Below, piece by piece: positions 27,099 to 35,041 of a stretch of DNA of 64,000 nucleotides. Location of the stretch: the NCBI GenBank assembly GCA_018449595.1, contig JAAVUU010000002.1:310001-374000 (forward strand), read 5' to 3'. A program made the translations under genes and the position numbers. The stretch is from Rhizobiales bacterium dw_265 (GTDB lineage: Bacteria; Pseudomonadota; Alphaproteobacteria; Micropepsales; Micropepsaceae). Within the stretch, counting starts at the first letter, position 1. Each line of letters starts with the position of its first letter. Below the pieces are notes generated by a model. It saw only the letters and a list, made by a program, of their open reading frames with translations, searched no databases and had not been told where the DNA came from.

Positions 27099-27920
27099 AT
27101 GGCAACCCCTCGCGAAAGAGTCTCCTCGATCGATCCGGTCTGGACCGCCATGCGCCAGCAGGCGGAAGCCATGGCGGGGCGCGAGCCCACCCTGGCGGGC
27201 TTTGTCCATGCCACCATCCTGCAGCATGACCGGCTGGAACAGGCGCTTTCCTATCACCTGGCGCGCAAGCTGGGTGGTGAGGATTTGAGCCCCCTGGCGA
27301 TCCGCGAGATGTTCGACCATGCGGCGGCGGCCGATGACGGCTTCGGCCAGGCGGTGCGCGCCGATCTTTCGGCGGTGTTCGAGCGCGATCCCGCCTGTCA
27401 CTCCTATCTTGAGGCCTTCCTGTTCTACAAGGGCTTCCACGCCCTGGAGTGCTGGCGTATCGCCCACTGGCTGTGGAACGGCGATCGCAAGGCGATGGCG
27501 CTGTTCCTGCAGAGCCGAATCTCCCAGCTCTTCGCGGTGGACATCCATCCCGCTTCGCGCATCGGCAAGGGCATCATGCTGGATCACGCCACCGGCATCG
27601 TGATCGGCGAGACCGCGGTGGTGGAGGACGATGTTTCCATCATGCAGGACGTCACCCTGGGCGGCACCGGCAAGGAAACCGGCGACCGTCATCCCAAGAT
27701 CCGCCGCGGCGTGCTGTTGTCGCTGGGCGCCAAGATCCTGGGCAATATCGAGATCGGCGAATATAGCCGCGTCGGCGCCGGCTCGGTGGTGCTCAATCCG
27801 GTGCCGCCGCACTGCACCGCCGTGGGCGTGCCCGCCAAGCTGGTCAACTGCGACAGCGGCGAAAATCCGTCGCAGCAAATGAACCATTATATCGAGGACA
27901 TTCCCGATAATACCGGCTGA
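27099..27920 (+). CDS. cysE: Serine O-acetyltransferase
   Basis: 273 residues. It acetylates L-serine with acetyl-CoA, the committed step of cysteine synthesis. The N-terminal helical domain (about 1-140) includes LEAFLFYKGFHALECWRIAH; the C-terminal left-handed beta-helix contains hexapeptide repeats with catalytic HPASRIGKGIMLDHATGIVI and LGGTGKETGDRHPKI. The C-terminal tail ends near MNHYIEDIPDNTG. Followed by a DUF3126 gene, a common pairing in Alphaproteobacteria. Confidence 0.96.
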   Translation: MATPRERVSSIDPVWTAMRQQAEAMAGREPTLAGFVHATILQHDRLEQALSYHLARKLGGEDLSPLAIREMFDHAAAADDGFGQAVRADLSAVFERDPACHSYLEAFLFYKGFHALECWRIAHWLWNGDRKAMALFLQSRISQLFAVDIHPASRIGKGIMLDHATGIVIGETAVVEDDVSIMQDVTLGGTGKETGDRHPKIRRGVLLSLGAKILGNIEIGEYSRVGAGSVVLNPVPPHCTAVGVPAKLVNCDSGENPSQQMNHYIEDIPDNTG

Positions 27921-27987
27921 AGTCCGTGTCTTGACCGCCTTGTGCAGCCATGCGACTTGGGGGCGCTAACCTTGTGAGGAACCGGCA

Positions 27988-28215
27988 TTGACCCGCAGTG
28001 AAATCTGGCGCCTGGAAAAATACCTGCGCGGCCTGTTCCGCCTCGACACCATCACCATTGTCGAGCGGCCCAAGCAGCCGGACTCCGTCGAGATGCACAT
28101 CAACGGCGAATTCGTCGGCGTGCTGTTCAAGGACGAGGAAGACGGCGAAATCTCCTATGCCTTCAACATGGCGATCCTGGAAATGGATTTGCCGGACGCC
28201 CCGGCCGGCCGCTAG
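27988..28215 (+). CDS. DUF3126 small protein
   Basis: 75 residues starting at TTG, with GTGAGGAA upstream. MTRSEIWRLEKYLRGLFRLD and VEMHINGEFVGVLFKDEEDG are recognisable DUF3126 blocks. Function is unknown; family members sit next to cysE in many Alphaproteobacteria. The stop interlocks (CTAG) with the convergent membrane protein gene. Confidence 0.85.
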   Translation: MTRSEIWRLEKYLRGLFRLDTITIVERPKQPDSVEMHINGEFVGVLFKDEEDGEISYAFNMAILEMDLPDAPAGR

Positions 28216-28922
28216 CCCTTTTCGAACCGCCGGATCAACCCGTTCACGCCGGCCGACATTTCGCGCCAGCGCCCGAGCCAGGCGCGCTTGAAGCGGTAGG
28301 AATAGGTCAGGCTTGCGCTCAGCGGCCTGTCAATTGCGGTGCAGTTGGGGCTGGGCAGGTCGCCGGCCGGCCGCTCGCACAAGAACAGCATCAGGCCGTT
28401 GCTGCCTTCCCCCGCGAACAGGTCGTTGCGCTCATAGCCTGAATCCCTGGCAAAGCCATATTGGGTCAGATCAAAGGCGCCCGCCGTCCCCTTGGGATCG
28501 GTGATGTAGGGCCTGTAGATGCGGTCCAGCCGGGCGTGGGTATCCAGGTTGTTGGGATCGGTGCGCACCATCAGGTGGATCACCGGGGAGTCCGGCGCAT
28601 TGCCCGCGAACAGGCGTGCGTCGGCATCGGAATAGCCGCGCAGCGAGGGGAACAGCGCCACCAGCGCCAGGCTGTTCTGTTCGCCCCCGGCCCGGGCCGC
28701 GGCATTCTGGATATAGTTGGCGGGGATGGCGAACCCCGCGCCCTTGATCGTCAGCTGCACCAGGTCGGACTTGCCGGTGGGCGCGGCGGCGACCCGGGGG
28801 CCCGGGCGCAGGTACCAGCCCAGGAACAGTCCGCTGAGCAGCAGGATAGCGAAAAACACCGCGACCGGAATCAGCCAGCCGGAATGCTGATGCACATTCT
28901 GCGTATTTTCGGTCTGGCTCAC
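28212..28922 (-). CDS. Membrane-anchored protein of unknown function
   Basis: 236 residues if started at GTG 28922, which has GGAGGGG six bases upstream; ATGs at 28943, 28949 and 28964 lack any ribosome site. One N-terminal transmembrane helix (about 14-36, LIPVAVFFAILLLSGLFLGW) is followed by an exported domain (KSDLVQLTIKGAGFAIPANY, GFARDSGYERNDLFAGEGS) with two cysteines (FLCERP, SPNCTA) that could form a disulfide. I do not recognise a characterised family; the topology is that of a periplasmic domain tethered to the inner membrane. Confidence 0.7.
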   Translation of the reverse strand: MSQTENTQNVHQHSGWLIPVAVFFAILLLSGLFLGWYLRPGPRVAAAPTGKSDLVQLTIKGAGFAIPANYIQNAAARAGGEQNSLALVALFPSLRGYSDADARLFAGNAPDSPVIHLMVRTDPNNLDTHARLDRIYRPYITDPKGTAGAFDLTQYGFARDSGYERNDLFAGEGSNGLMLFLCERPAGDLPSPNCTAIDRPLSASLTYSYRFKRAWLGRWREMSAGVNGLIRRFEKG

Positions 28923-29055
28923 CCGCGGCCCCTCCAGGCCCATGCCCATGAACGAGTTTACCATTGCACTACGCGGGCAGGGCGGGATGGATCACGGACT
29001 TGCCCAATTCTTGCGATGCGTGACCCGGAAACATCAATTCGCGTCATTTCGGAAC

Positions 29056-29241
29056 ATGCTGACACTTTTCAAGGCCGGGGCGGGGATTGCCATCGCCGCC
29101 CTGATCGCCGGCGCCGTGCCGCCCCTCAGTCCCGCCTGGCGGGCCGTGGCGGCCGACCTTCACCAGGCCGAGCCCCAGGCCCGGATGAAGGCGACGGTTG
29201 CGGCAACCCTGCGGCCGCTGTTCCGGCAACAGAAAGGTTGA
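29056..29241 (+). CDS. Putative small exported or membrane protein
   Basis: 61 residues from MLTLFKAGAGIAIAALIAGA. A hydrophobic N-terminal segment (about 3-22) precedes a polar tail rich in Ala and Arg. No homologue is recognised. GGAA just upstream is a weak ribosome site; a longer version starting at 28942 is open but adds no signal-like sequence at its start. It is followed 14 bases later by another small membrane protein gene. Confidence 0.45.
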   Translation: MLTLFKAGAGIAIAALIAGAVPPLSPAWRAVAADLHQAEPQARMKATVAATLRPLFRQQKG

Positions 29242-29255
29242 TTCGGTTCGGGGCC

Positions 29256-29537
29256 ATGAGAAACATCACATTAATGCTGTTCGCATTCGCGGGCGGCCTG
29301 ACCCTGTCCGGCATCATCGCCAACAGCTACCGGCTGATCGCGCGAAAGCCGCAAGGCCGGCTCGCGACCTGGATCTACTATCTGGTGATCCTGCTGGCCG
29401 GGCCCAGCGTGCTGATCGAGAATTCCACCCGCTCGTTTCGCAAGAAGGACTGTTCCCGCCTCGCTTACGGCTTTGCCATGGCGCTGGCGGGTTACTGGGC
29501 GTTCGTGCTGGGGCTGGCGGTGATGGACGTTTTTTAG
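29256..29537 (+). CDS. Small integral membrane protein of unknown function
   Basis: 93 residues with three likely transmembrane helices: about 5-24 (LMLFAFAGGLTLSGIIANSY), 39-58 (TWIYYLVILLAGPSVLI) and 71-91 (GFAMALAGYWAFVLGLAVM). Polar loops contain RLIARKPQGR and NSTRSFRKKDCSR. Proteins of this size and pattern occur in Alphaproteobacteria without assigned function. Start chosen at ATG with CGGGG upstream. Confidence 0.65.
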   Translation: MRNITLMLFAFAGGLTLSGIIANSYRLIARKPQGRLATWIYYLVILLAGPSVLIENSTRSFRKKDCSRLAYGFAMALAGYWAFVLGLAVMDVF

Positions 29538-29548
29538 TCGCCCCCATC

Positions 29549-29581
29549 TGTCGGCCACGCGGGCAAGCCCGCTAGCCGACA
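29549..29581. repeat. Strong hairpin between convergent genes
   Basis: Outer arms TGTCGGC (29549-29555) and GCCGACA (29575-29581) enclose inner arms GCGGGC (29559-29564) and GCCCGC (29567-29572). It lies 12 bases after a plus-strand stop. No T-run follows, so it is better described as a palindromic repeat than a classical terminator. Confidence 0.6.
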
Positions 29582-29582
29582 T

Positions 29583-29616
29583 CTTCCCCCGCTGGCCGCT
29601 TCGCTCGCGGGGGAAG
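29583..29616. repeat. Second strong hairpin, adjacent
   Basis: CTTCCCCCGC (29583-29592) pairs exactly with GCGGGGGAAG (29607-29616) across a 14-base loop. With the preceding hairpin it fills the whole gap before the phoH stop at 29634. Confidence 0.6.
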
Positions 29617-29633
29617 AAAGCCGGTGCTTGATA

Positions 29634-30398
29634 TCAGAGGACTGTCAGCATCGAAGCGACGAGGGGGTGGCGCACAATGTCGCCTTCCGCCAGCCGCACC
29701 ACCGGAATCTCCGGCACTCTTTCCAGCTTGTTGGCAATGTCGGCCAGGCCCGAAATGCCGGGCAGCAGGTCGGTCTGGTCGGGATCGCCGGTCAGCACCA
29801 TGGTCGAACGCCAGCCCAGCCGCGTCAGCAGCATCTTGATCTGGGTGTAGGTGCAATTCTGTGCTTCATCTATCACCACGAAACATTCGCTGAGGGTGCG
29901 GCCGCGCATATAGGCGACGGGCGCGATCTCAATGATGCCGTCGGCCAGCATCTGCTTCAGCCGCTTGGTGCCCAGCCTTTCGGTGAGCGCGTCATACAGC
30001 GGGCGCAGGTACGGCGCGAGTTTCTCGGTCAGATCGCCCGGCAGGAACCCCAGGCTCTCGCCGGCTTCCACCGCCGGGCGCGACAGCACGATGCGGCTGA
30101 CCTTGCCGGCTTCCAGCGCTTCCACCGCCTTGGCGATGGCGAGATAGGTCTTGCCGGTACCCGCCGGGCCCAGCGCCAGCACCACGCTCTGGCCGTCGAT
30201 CGCGTCCATGAACTGTTGCTGGGCCTCGCTCATGGCCCGGACGTTTTTCACATATTTGCGGTCGCGGAACTGGCCGTCGGGATCGTGCGGCGTCCAGGCC
30301 TTGGAGGACTGGCCGGATCGGCCAGGGAAAAGCGGATGCACATTCTCTTCGGCATAGGCAGAGTCACGCGACTTCGAACGCATGGAGCGCTTGGCCAT
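29634..30398 (-). CDS. PhoH family ATPase
   Basis: 254 residues from MAKRSMRSKSRDSAYAEE, with GGGAG upstream of the ATG. P-loop ATPase domain of the PhoH/YbeZ type: Walker A LGPAGTGKTYLAIA, Walker B CFVVIDEAQNCTYTQ and MVLTGDPDQTDL. Lys-rich N-terminus suggests RNA or nucleic-acid contact; relatives associate with ribosome/RNA metabolism proteins, but no YbeY gene is adjacent. Both ends of the gene are flanked by non-coding spacers, so it is probably monocistronic. Confidence 0.88.
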   Translation of the reverse strand: MAKRSMRSKSRDSAYAEENVHPLFPGRSGQSSKAWTPHDPDGQFRDRKYVKNVRAMSEAQQQFMDAIDGQSVVLALGPAGTGKTYLAIAKAVEALEAGKVSRIVLSRPAVEAGESLGFLPGDLTEKLAPYLRPLYDALTERLGTKRLKQMLADGIIEIAPVAYMRGRTLSECFVVIDEAQNCTYTQIKMLLTRLGWRSTMVLTGDPDQTDLLPGISGLADIANKLERVPEIPVVRLAEGDIVRHPLVASMLTVL

Positions 30399-30609
30399 AA
30401 ATACTCCCAATGATGGAAAGAGGTGTGAGCGAAGAAGGAGGGGCTGTCCGGCGTACCGGCCCTTGAACCAGATGGCGAACGCAGTGCGATCTGCACCAGT
30501 GCCGTAACCCCTCAAGCAAACAGGCGAATCAAACCGCCTGATTTGAGGGTATCCATTTTCACGCCCAGGTGTGTGAATAATTGACGGCGGAAAAGCTAAC
30601 GGAGCGCGG

Positions 30610-31131
30610 ATGCCGATTTACCAATTGGACGGTGTGAGGCCGGAACTGGATGACGATTGCTGGATCGCGCCGGATGCGGTGCTGATCGGGAAAGTCCGTA
30701 TACTGAAAGGTGCGAGCGTCTGGTTCGGCGCGGTGCTGCGCGGCGACAATGACTGGATCACAATCGGGCCGGACTCGAACGTGCAGGATCATAGCATCAT
30801 CCATACCGATCCGGGACTGGCTGTGACCATCGGGCGCGGCGTCACCATCGGCCATCGCGTCACCGTGCATGGCGCGCGGGTGGGCGACAATGCGCTGATC
30901 GGCATGGGCGCTATCCTGCTCAATGGTTCCGCGATCGGGAACAATTGCCTGGTGGGCGCGGGCGCCCTAGTGACCGAGGGCAAGGTCTTCGGGGACGGCA
31001 AGCTGATCTTGGGCGCGCCCGCCAGGGCGATGCGCGACATGACGCCGGATCAGGTGGCGGGGATCACCCGTTCCGCGGCGGTCTATGTGGCGAATGCGCG
31101 GCGGTATGCGCGCGGACTGAAAGCTGTTTAA
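30610..31131 (+). CDS. Gamma-class carbonic anhydrase-like hexapeptide protein (YrdA/PaaY type)
   Basis: 173 residues. A left-handed beta-helix of hexapeptide repeats (VLIGKVRILKGASVWFGAVL, then TIGPDSNVQDHSIIHTD, VTIGRGVTIGHRVTVHGA). The histidines in NVQDHSIIHTD and GHRVTVHGA match the metal ligands of gamma carbonic anhydrases; catalytic activity in YrdA-type members varies. Ends with a C-terminal helix (YVANARRYARGL). GGAG lies eight bases upstream of the ATG. The window also contains a beta-class enzyme at 43018. Confidence 0.88.
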   Translation: MPIYQLDGVRPELDDDCWIAPDAVLIGKVRILKGASVWFGAVLRGDNDWITIGPDSNVQDHSIIHTDPGLAVTIGRGVTIGHRVTVHGARVGDNALIGMGAILLNGSAIGNNCLVGAGALVTEGKVFGDGKLILGAPARAMRDMTPDQVAGITRSAAVYVANARRYARGLKAV

Positions 31132-31154
31132 GCCGGCTCGTTGAACAGGCCGGG

Positions 31155-31745
31155 CTACGCCCGGCGGACGGCGCGGCGTTCGGTGCCGGCATGCTCGACC
31201 GGGCGGGTCCACATCTTGCGGATGCGGGTGTCGGTCTCGGGACCGAAGTTGAACCAGGCCGCCTTGTCATGCGCGGCATCGACGATGAAGATGGTGTCGA
31301 TCTTGCCCAGCTTTTGCACCAGGGCGTTGCGAATGGTGTTGATGGTGGCTTCCGACGACAGCACCCAGGCCTGGGGACCGAAGCGGTGCGCCTGGCCCAG
31401 GGAGAATATCTCTTCCTCCAGTCCGGTGATGGAGCGCGACTTCATGTCGGCCACGATCACGAAATGGGTCGGCGGTCCCGACGGCTTCTCGTTTTCGCGG
31501 GCGCCGAAGCGGTGCGGCTGGGCCGCGGCCGGTTCGACAGGCATTTCTTCGGCGATGGCGGCGGGCGCGGCGAACAGCGGCGCCAGTTCGGGGTCTTCGC
31601 TGGCGGGATGGAATTGTTCTTCACCGGCGCGCGCGACCAGGGAATGGTCCGCCAGCCGGTTCTCGGCATGGAAGCCCTGCATCTGCTCAAGGCCATAGGG
31701 GCCGTAAACGCGACCGCCAACGCTGATTGTCCAGGATTCCGCCAT
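31155..31745 (-). CDS. GYF_2-like domain protein of unknown function
   Basis: 196 residues from MAESWTISVGGRVYGPYGLEQM. The N-terminal 50 residues have the GYF_2 pattern (aromatic residues in WTISVGGRVYGPYG, then LADHSLVARAGEEQFHPA). The C-terminal part (FVIVADMKSRSITGLEEEIFSLG to the stop) looks like an alpha/beta domain with a repeated 'VLSSEATINTIRNALVQKLG' block; I do not recognise its family. No signal peptide. A linker rich in Pro/Ala/Glu separates the two halves. Confidence 0.7.
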   Translation of the reverse strand: MAESWTISVGGRVYGPYGLEQMQGFHAENRLADHSLVARAGEEQFHPASEDPELAPLFAAPAAIAEEMPVEPAAAQPHRFGARENEKPSGPPTHFVIVADMKSRSITGLEEEIFSLGQAHRFGPQAWVLSSEATINTIRNALVQKLGKIDTIFIVDAAHDKAAWFNFGPETDTRIRKMWTRPVEHAGTERRAVRRA

Positions 31746-31841
31746 GACACCGGGAAATGGGTTTATGCACGAACAGCCTAGCGGCCATTGGTTACCCAAA
31801 TGTTGCCCAGATCGATCAAAAGCCGTGCCGAAAAGAGAAAA

Positions 31842-31859
31842 CCCGGCGTTTACGCCGGG
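31842..31859 (-). terminator. Rho-independent terminator after the first glycine-zipper gene
   Basis: CCCGGCG (31842-31848) and CGCCGGG (31853-31859) pair around TTTA/TAAA. On the minus strand the stem is followed by TTTTCTCTTTTC, so it fits termination of the gene ending at 31890; a shorter T-run (CTTTG) on the other strand makes weak bidirectional action possible. Confidence 0.7.
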
Positions 31860-31889
31860 CTTTGCATGAAAAGGACTTAAGTTTCACGG

Positions 31890-32348
31890 TCAGAGGAATT
31901 CCCAGCTGCCGTCGCGGCGGCGGCACGCCGTGCCGCCGCGATCGAACTCCCGCCCCCGGCGGTAAACCACCTGGGTAAAATCGCGGCACAGCCGGGGGCC
32001 CCGGTAATATTCGCGGTTGGTGACGATGTAGCCGTGGTTGGGGCCGCGATTCCATGCATAACGGCGGCCGATCGGGCCGTGAAAACTTTCGTCATAGGAG
32101 CGCGCGGCATAGGGGCGGTCTTCGCAATCCATGTCGCGCGAAATGGCATTGCCGGCGAGGCCTCCCAGCAGCGCGCCGCCGATAATGCCCACGCCATTGC
32201 CGTTGGAGAGAACACCGCCCAGGACGCCGCCCAGGACGCCGCCGGCGATGGTGCCGCCGGTATGGTCACGGCCGCTGCAGGCATCGGCATAGGCCCCCGT
32301 CGTGCCCAAGGCGAGCAGGGCCGCGGTTGTGAGGATAGCGAGCTTCAT
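31890..32348 (-). CDS. Exported glycine-zipper protein (paralogue A)
   Basis: 152 residues with CAGGAGAA before the ATG. Signal peptide (about 1-21, MKLAILTTAALLALGTTGAYA), a glycine-zipper 2TM stretch (TIAGGVLGGVLGGVL to IIGGALLGGLAGNAI, about 31-64), then a cysteine-containing domain (MDCEDRPYAARSYDES, IGRRYAWNRGPNHGYIV, RLCRDFTQVVYRRG, GGTACRRRDGSWEFL). The last 90 residues align closely with the protein encoded at 33687-34466, including four cysteines that could pair outside the cytoplasm. Function unknown; glycine zippers insert into membranes or form pores or oligomers. Confidence 0.85.
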   Translation of the reverse strand: MKLAILTTAALLALGTTGAYADACSGRDHTGGTIAGGVLGGVLGGVLSNGNGVGIIGGALLGGLAGNAISRDMDCEDRPYAARSYDESFHGPIGRRYAWNRGPNHGYIVTNREYYRGPRLCRDFTQVVYRRGREFDRGGTACRRRDGSWEFL

Positions 32349-32379
32349 GGAATTCTCCTGTCTCGAAATCCCCACCAGA

Positions 32380-33600
32380 CTAGTTGGTAGGGCGCAGGCT
32401 GACAAAGGCGAAGTTCTTGCTGTCCGGCGACCAGGGCGCGAAATCCAGCACGCCGGGACCGCCATACAGCTTGGCCATGGTGACCGTCTTGCCGATGTCA
32501 GGCACGCCCTCGGCAATGGGCGCCAGCCGCACGGTCATGTCGGTCTGGGCCGGAGCGCCCGCCGCCGCGCTGGCGTACAGCAGCCATTTGCCGTCGGGCG
32601 AGACATGCGGCGACCAGTCCCGCGTGGCGGCATCCGATGTGACCGCCATGCGTGCGCCGCCATCGGGATGGGCGCGCCACAGCTTGCCCTTGTCGCCGAA
32701 ATAGACCCAGCGCCCATCGGGCGACACGCCATTGTCGGTGCGCGCGGTGTCGTCCGCGATCTTCACGGGTGGTGCGATCTCCATGCCGTCGGCTGACACG
32801 CGATAGCGCCGGCCGCCGCTGCCATAGGTGAAAGTCGCGCTGTCGGCTGACCAGCCGGGGTTTTCGATCCGGCCCACCACGTTCACGACAGCGGTCTGTT
32901 CCCAGGGATTGATGACCTGCATGGTCTGAAGGGTGGATTCCAGTTTTGGTTTTCCCGGTGCCTTCAGCGGCGCGATGACGACATGCGAGAAATCCATCGT
33001 CTCGGTGACATTGTCGTCGTGCGGACACACGCCCAGGCCGATGTAATAGGGGCCGGCGATCTTCAGCTTGAAGGAGCCGCCGGCGTGATGAAGCCCGCCG
33101 CCCGCGCCGGGCACCGACAAGGTGGCATAGTCGCCGGTCTTCTCCAGCCGGATGGTGCCCTGGCGGCCGGTGTTGATCCAGATCAGGTGGGTCTGGTCGC
33201 CCTTCTTTTCGCGATACTGGATCGAAAGCTGCTTGTTGCCCATGCGCAGCACATCCACATAGGCCGAATCCGGGTCCAGGTCCTGGCGCAGCACGAAGCC
33301 GCCCTTGCGATGGACATAGCCCGGCGCGCCGGGCGTGGGCGAAGGGCTGAAAAACACGACATTGGCGGTGGCGCGCACATCGCCCGACATCTTCTTCCAC
33401 ACATAATGGAAATCGTCATGATCGGCCCACATGTTCTGGCCGCCGCCGGTGATCCGGTAGGTGCCGGTCCCGGCATCGTATTGCGCCGCGCCGGGATGCT
33501 TGGGATTGCCGATGTCGCGATGATCGCGGAATTGGCCCAGCGGTTCGGCCATCGCCGCGCCCGCCATCACAAGCGCCGCCGCTGTCAGACGCAAAAGCAT
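32380..33600 (-). CDS. Exported TolB/PD40-type beta-propeller protein
   Basis: 406 residues. Signal peptide (MLLRLTAAALVMAGAAMA). The N-terminal half (DHDDFHYVWKKMSGDVRATA, GGFVLRQDLDPDSAYVDVL, LRLEKTGDYATLSV-type segments) looks like a concanavalin-like or DUF1349-type sandwich; the C-terminal half carries WD40-like PD40 repeats (SPDGRWVYFGDKGKLWRAH, SPHVSPDGKWLLYASAAAG, DFAPWSPDSKNFAFVSL). Similar combined proteins are predicted secreted sugar- or biopolymer-binding factors. It lies between the two paralogous glycine-zipper genes on the same strand. Confidence 0.75.
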   Translation of the reverse strand: MLLRLTAAALVMAGAAMAEPLGQFRDHRDIGNPKHPGAAQYDAGTGTYRITGGGQNMWADHDDFHYVWKKMSGDVRATANVVFFSPSPTPGAPGYVHRKGGFVLRQDLDPDSAYVDVLRMGNKQLSIQYREKKGDQTHLIWINTGRQGTIRLEKTGDYATLSVPGAGGGLHHAGGSFKLKIAGPYYIGLGVCPHDDNVTETMDFSHVVIAPLKAPGKPKLESTLQTMQVINPWEQTAVVNVVGRIENPGWSADSATFTYGSGGRRYRVSADGMEIAPPVKIADDTARTDNGVSPDGRWVYFGDKGKLWRAHPDGGARMAVTSDAATRDWSPHVSPDGKWLLYASAAAGAPAQTDMTVRLAPIAEGVPDIGKTVTMAKLYGGPGVLDFAPWSPDSKNFAFVSLRPTN

Positions 33601-33637
33601 GGTCTCTCCCCCGTTTGTTTTTATGGGGAAAGCATAA

Positions 33638-33676
33638 CACCGGCGGCTCCGCTGTGTCTTGCCGGAGCCGCCGGTG
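33638..33676 (-). terminator. Perfect 14-base stem downstream of paralogue B
   Basis: CACCGGCGGCTCCG (33638-33651) pairs exactly with CGGAGCCGCCGGTG (33663-33676) across 11 bases. It lies ten bases past the stop of the gene at 33687. The T-run on the minus strand is weak (TTATGCTTTCC), so it may be a terminator or an mRNA-protecting stem. Confidence 0.6.
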
Positions 33677-33686
33677 TCAGGCGATG

Positions 33687-34466
33687 CTAGTCGAACCGCC
33701 AGCCGCCGTTGCCGGTGTCGCGGCAGGCGACGCCGGTACGGGTGTTGGAGCGGTCGCCGCGCCAGGTGGTTTCGGTGAACTCGCGGCAGACCTGGCCGCC
33801 ACGGCGGAATTCGCGCGTGGAGGTGAAGGTGCCGCGGTTGGGGCCGCGATGCCATTCATAGGGACGGCCGATGCTGCCGTTCAGGCTGTCCACGTAAATG
33901 GGATAGGCCGTGTCCTGGTCCTCGCAGTCCATGTCGCCGCCGATGACGTTGCCCAACAGGCCGCCGCCGACCACGCCGCCGACCGTGGCAAGGCCGCTGC
34001 CGTGGCTGGCGAAGCCGCCGATCAGGCCGCCGGCGATGGCGCCCAGCACGGTGCCGGTGGTGCGGTTGTCACGGCGGCAGTCCGCCTGACGGGGCGGCGG
34101 CGGAGGGGGGCCATAGCCGGGCGGAGGCGGCGGCGGGGGACCGTAGTCGCGGCGGGCATAGCGCACGCGCTGGAAGTGGCCGTCGCGGTCGTAATAGCCG
34201 GCGCGATCCGCATCGCTGTAATAGCCGCCGGGATCGTTGCCGGGCGGGGCATAGCTGGGCGGCGGGGGCATGCGGTCGCGGTCGCGGCCCAGGCCCCGGA
34301 TGCGCTGGTAGCGCCCGTCATGGTCGTAATAGCCATTGACGTCCGTGCTGCTGTAATAGCCGCCGGGATCGTTGCCGGGCGGCACCCATCCCGGCGCCGC
34401 ATCGGCGGCGCTCGCCGCCATGGTGATCGCAGCACAGGCTGCGAGCAGGCCTTTTCGTATCGTCAT
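33687..34466 (-). CDS. Exported glycine-zipper protein with internal repeats (paralogue B)
   Basis: 259 residues. Signal peptide (MTIRKGLLAACAAITMAASAADA). Residues about 27-110 contain two copies of a unit beginning PPGNDPGGYYS and continuing GYYDxDGxxQRxR, joined by Pro-rich stretches (GPPPPPPPGYGPPPPPP). A glycine zipper (TVLGAIAGGLIGGFA, VVGGGLLGNVIGGD, about 140-175) and a C-terminal domain homologous to paralogue A follow (IGRPYEWHRGPNRGTF, GQVCREFTETTWRG, TGVACRDTGNGGWRFD). Compared with A it has gained the tyrosine/proline-rich repeat module, perhaps a surface or peptidoglycan-facing extension. Function unknown. Confidence 0.85.
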   Translation of the reverse strand: MTIRKGLLAACAAITMAASAADAAPGWVPPGNDPGGYYSSTDVNGYYDHDGRYQRIRGLGRDRDRMPPPPSYAPPGNDPGGYYSDADRAGYYDRDGHFQRVRYARRDYGPPPPPPPGYGPPPPPPRQADCRRDNRTTGTVLGAIAGGLIGGFASHGSGLATVGGVVGGGLLGNVIGGDMDCEDQDTAYPIYVDSLNGSIGRPYEWHRGPNRGTFTSTREFRRGGQVCREFTETTWRGDRSNTRTGVACRDTGNGGWRFD

Positions 34467-34570
34467 CGTGTCTCTCCCTTGTTAAAGCGTTCGGCGCTCC
34501 ACGCCTGAATATCGTCAGCCTCGCCGGGCCGACCTGAACCCCGGATGAATGGAGTAGGGCGGCAAAAAGG

Positions 34571-34990
34571 CTATTTTACGGAATAGTCCGTGACCACCCA
34601 ACCGCCATCCTGGAAGGCGAGGGTGACGGTTTCCGTCGCGGCTGCCTTGTGGGCGAAAACCGAATCATAACGCACGACAATGATGTCGGCGCGTCCCAGG
34701 TCCACCGATTTCAGGTCGCGGCTGGCGACCGCGCCCAGCGGTTCGCGAACCGCCGCGCCGGCTTGGGTCCAGGCATCGGGGTTCTGGCGGTTCTGGAAGG
34801 CCTTGCCGGCCTGGCTCCAGCTCTGGGCGTAGTTCTTGTCATCCACCAGCACCAGCCATTGCCGCGCCCGTTCATCAGGCGTGGGCGTGGCGGCGGTGAC
34901 GGTGGATTTTCTGGCGGGCGCAGCCTGGACGAAGGCAGGCGCTGCGGTGCAAAAAAACAGAAGGGCGGCGACTATCGGGCGAAAGAACAT
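34571..34990 (-). CDS. Exported DUF4019 protein
   Basis: 139 residues with a signal peptide (MFFRPIVAALLFFCTAAPAFVQA). The body matches the DUF4019 pattern: ARQWLVLVDDKNYAQSWSQA, then DAWTQAGAAVREPLGAVASR and VRYDSVFAHKAAATETVTLA, ending QDGGWVVTDYSVK. Function unknown; a small NTF2-like periplasmic domain is expected. It is the last of the exported-protein run on the minus strand, 104 bases upstream of paralogue B. Confidence 0.8.
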   Translation of the reverse strand: MFFRPIVAALLFFCTAAPAFVQAAPARKSTVTAATPTPDERARQWLVLVDDKNYAQSWSQAGKAFQNRQNPDAWTQAGAAVREPLGAVASRDLKSVDLGRADIIVVRYDSVFAHKAAATETVTLAFQDGGWVVTDYSVK

Positions 34991-35041
34991 GGCGGCCTCA
35001 AATGCGCGGAATCTATCGGGAGATAACGCGCCAGGCTCCGG

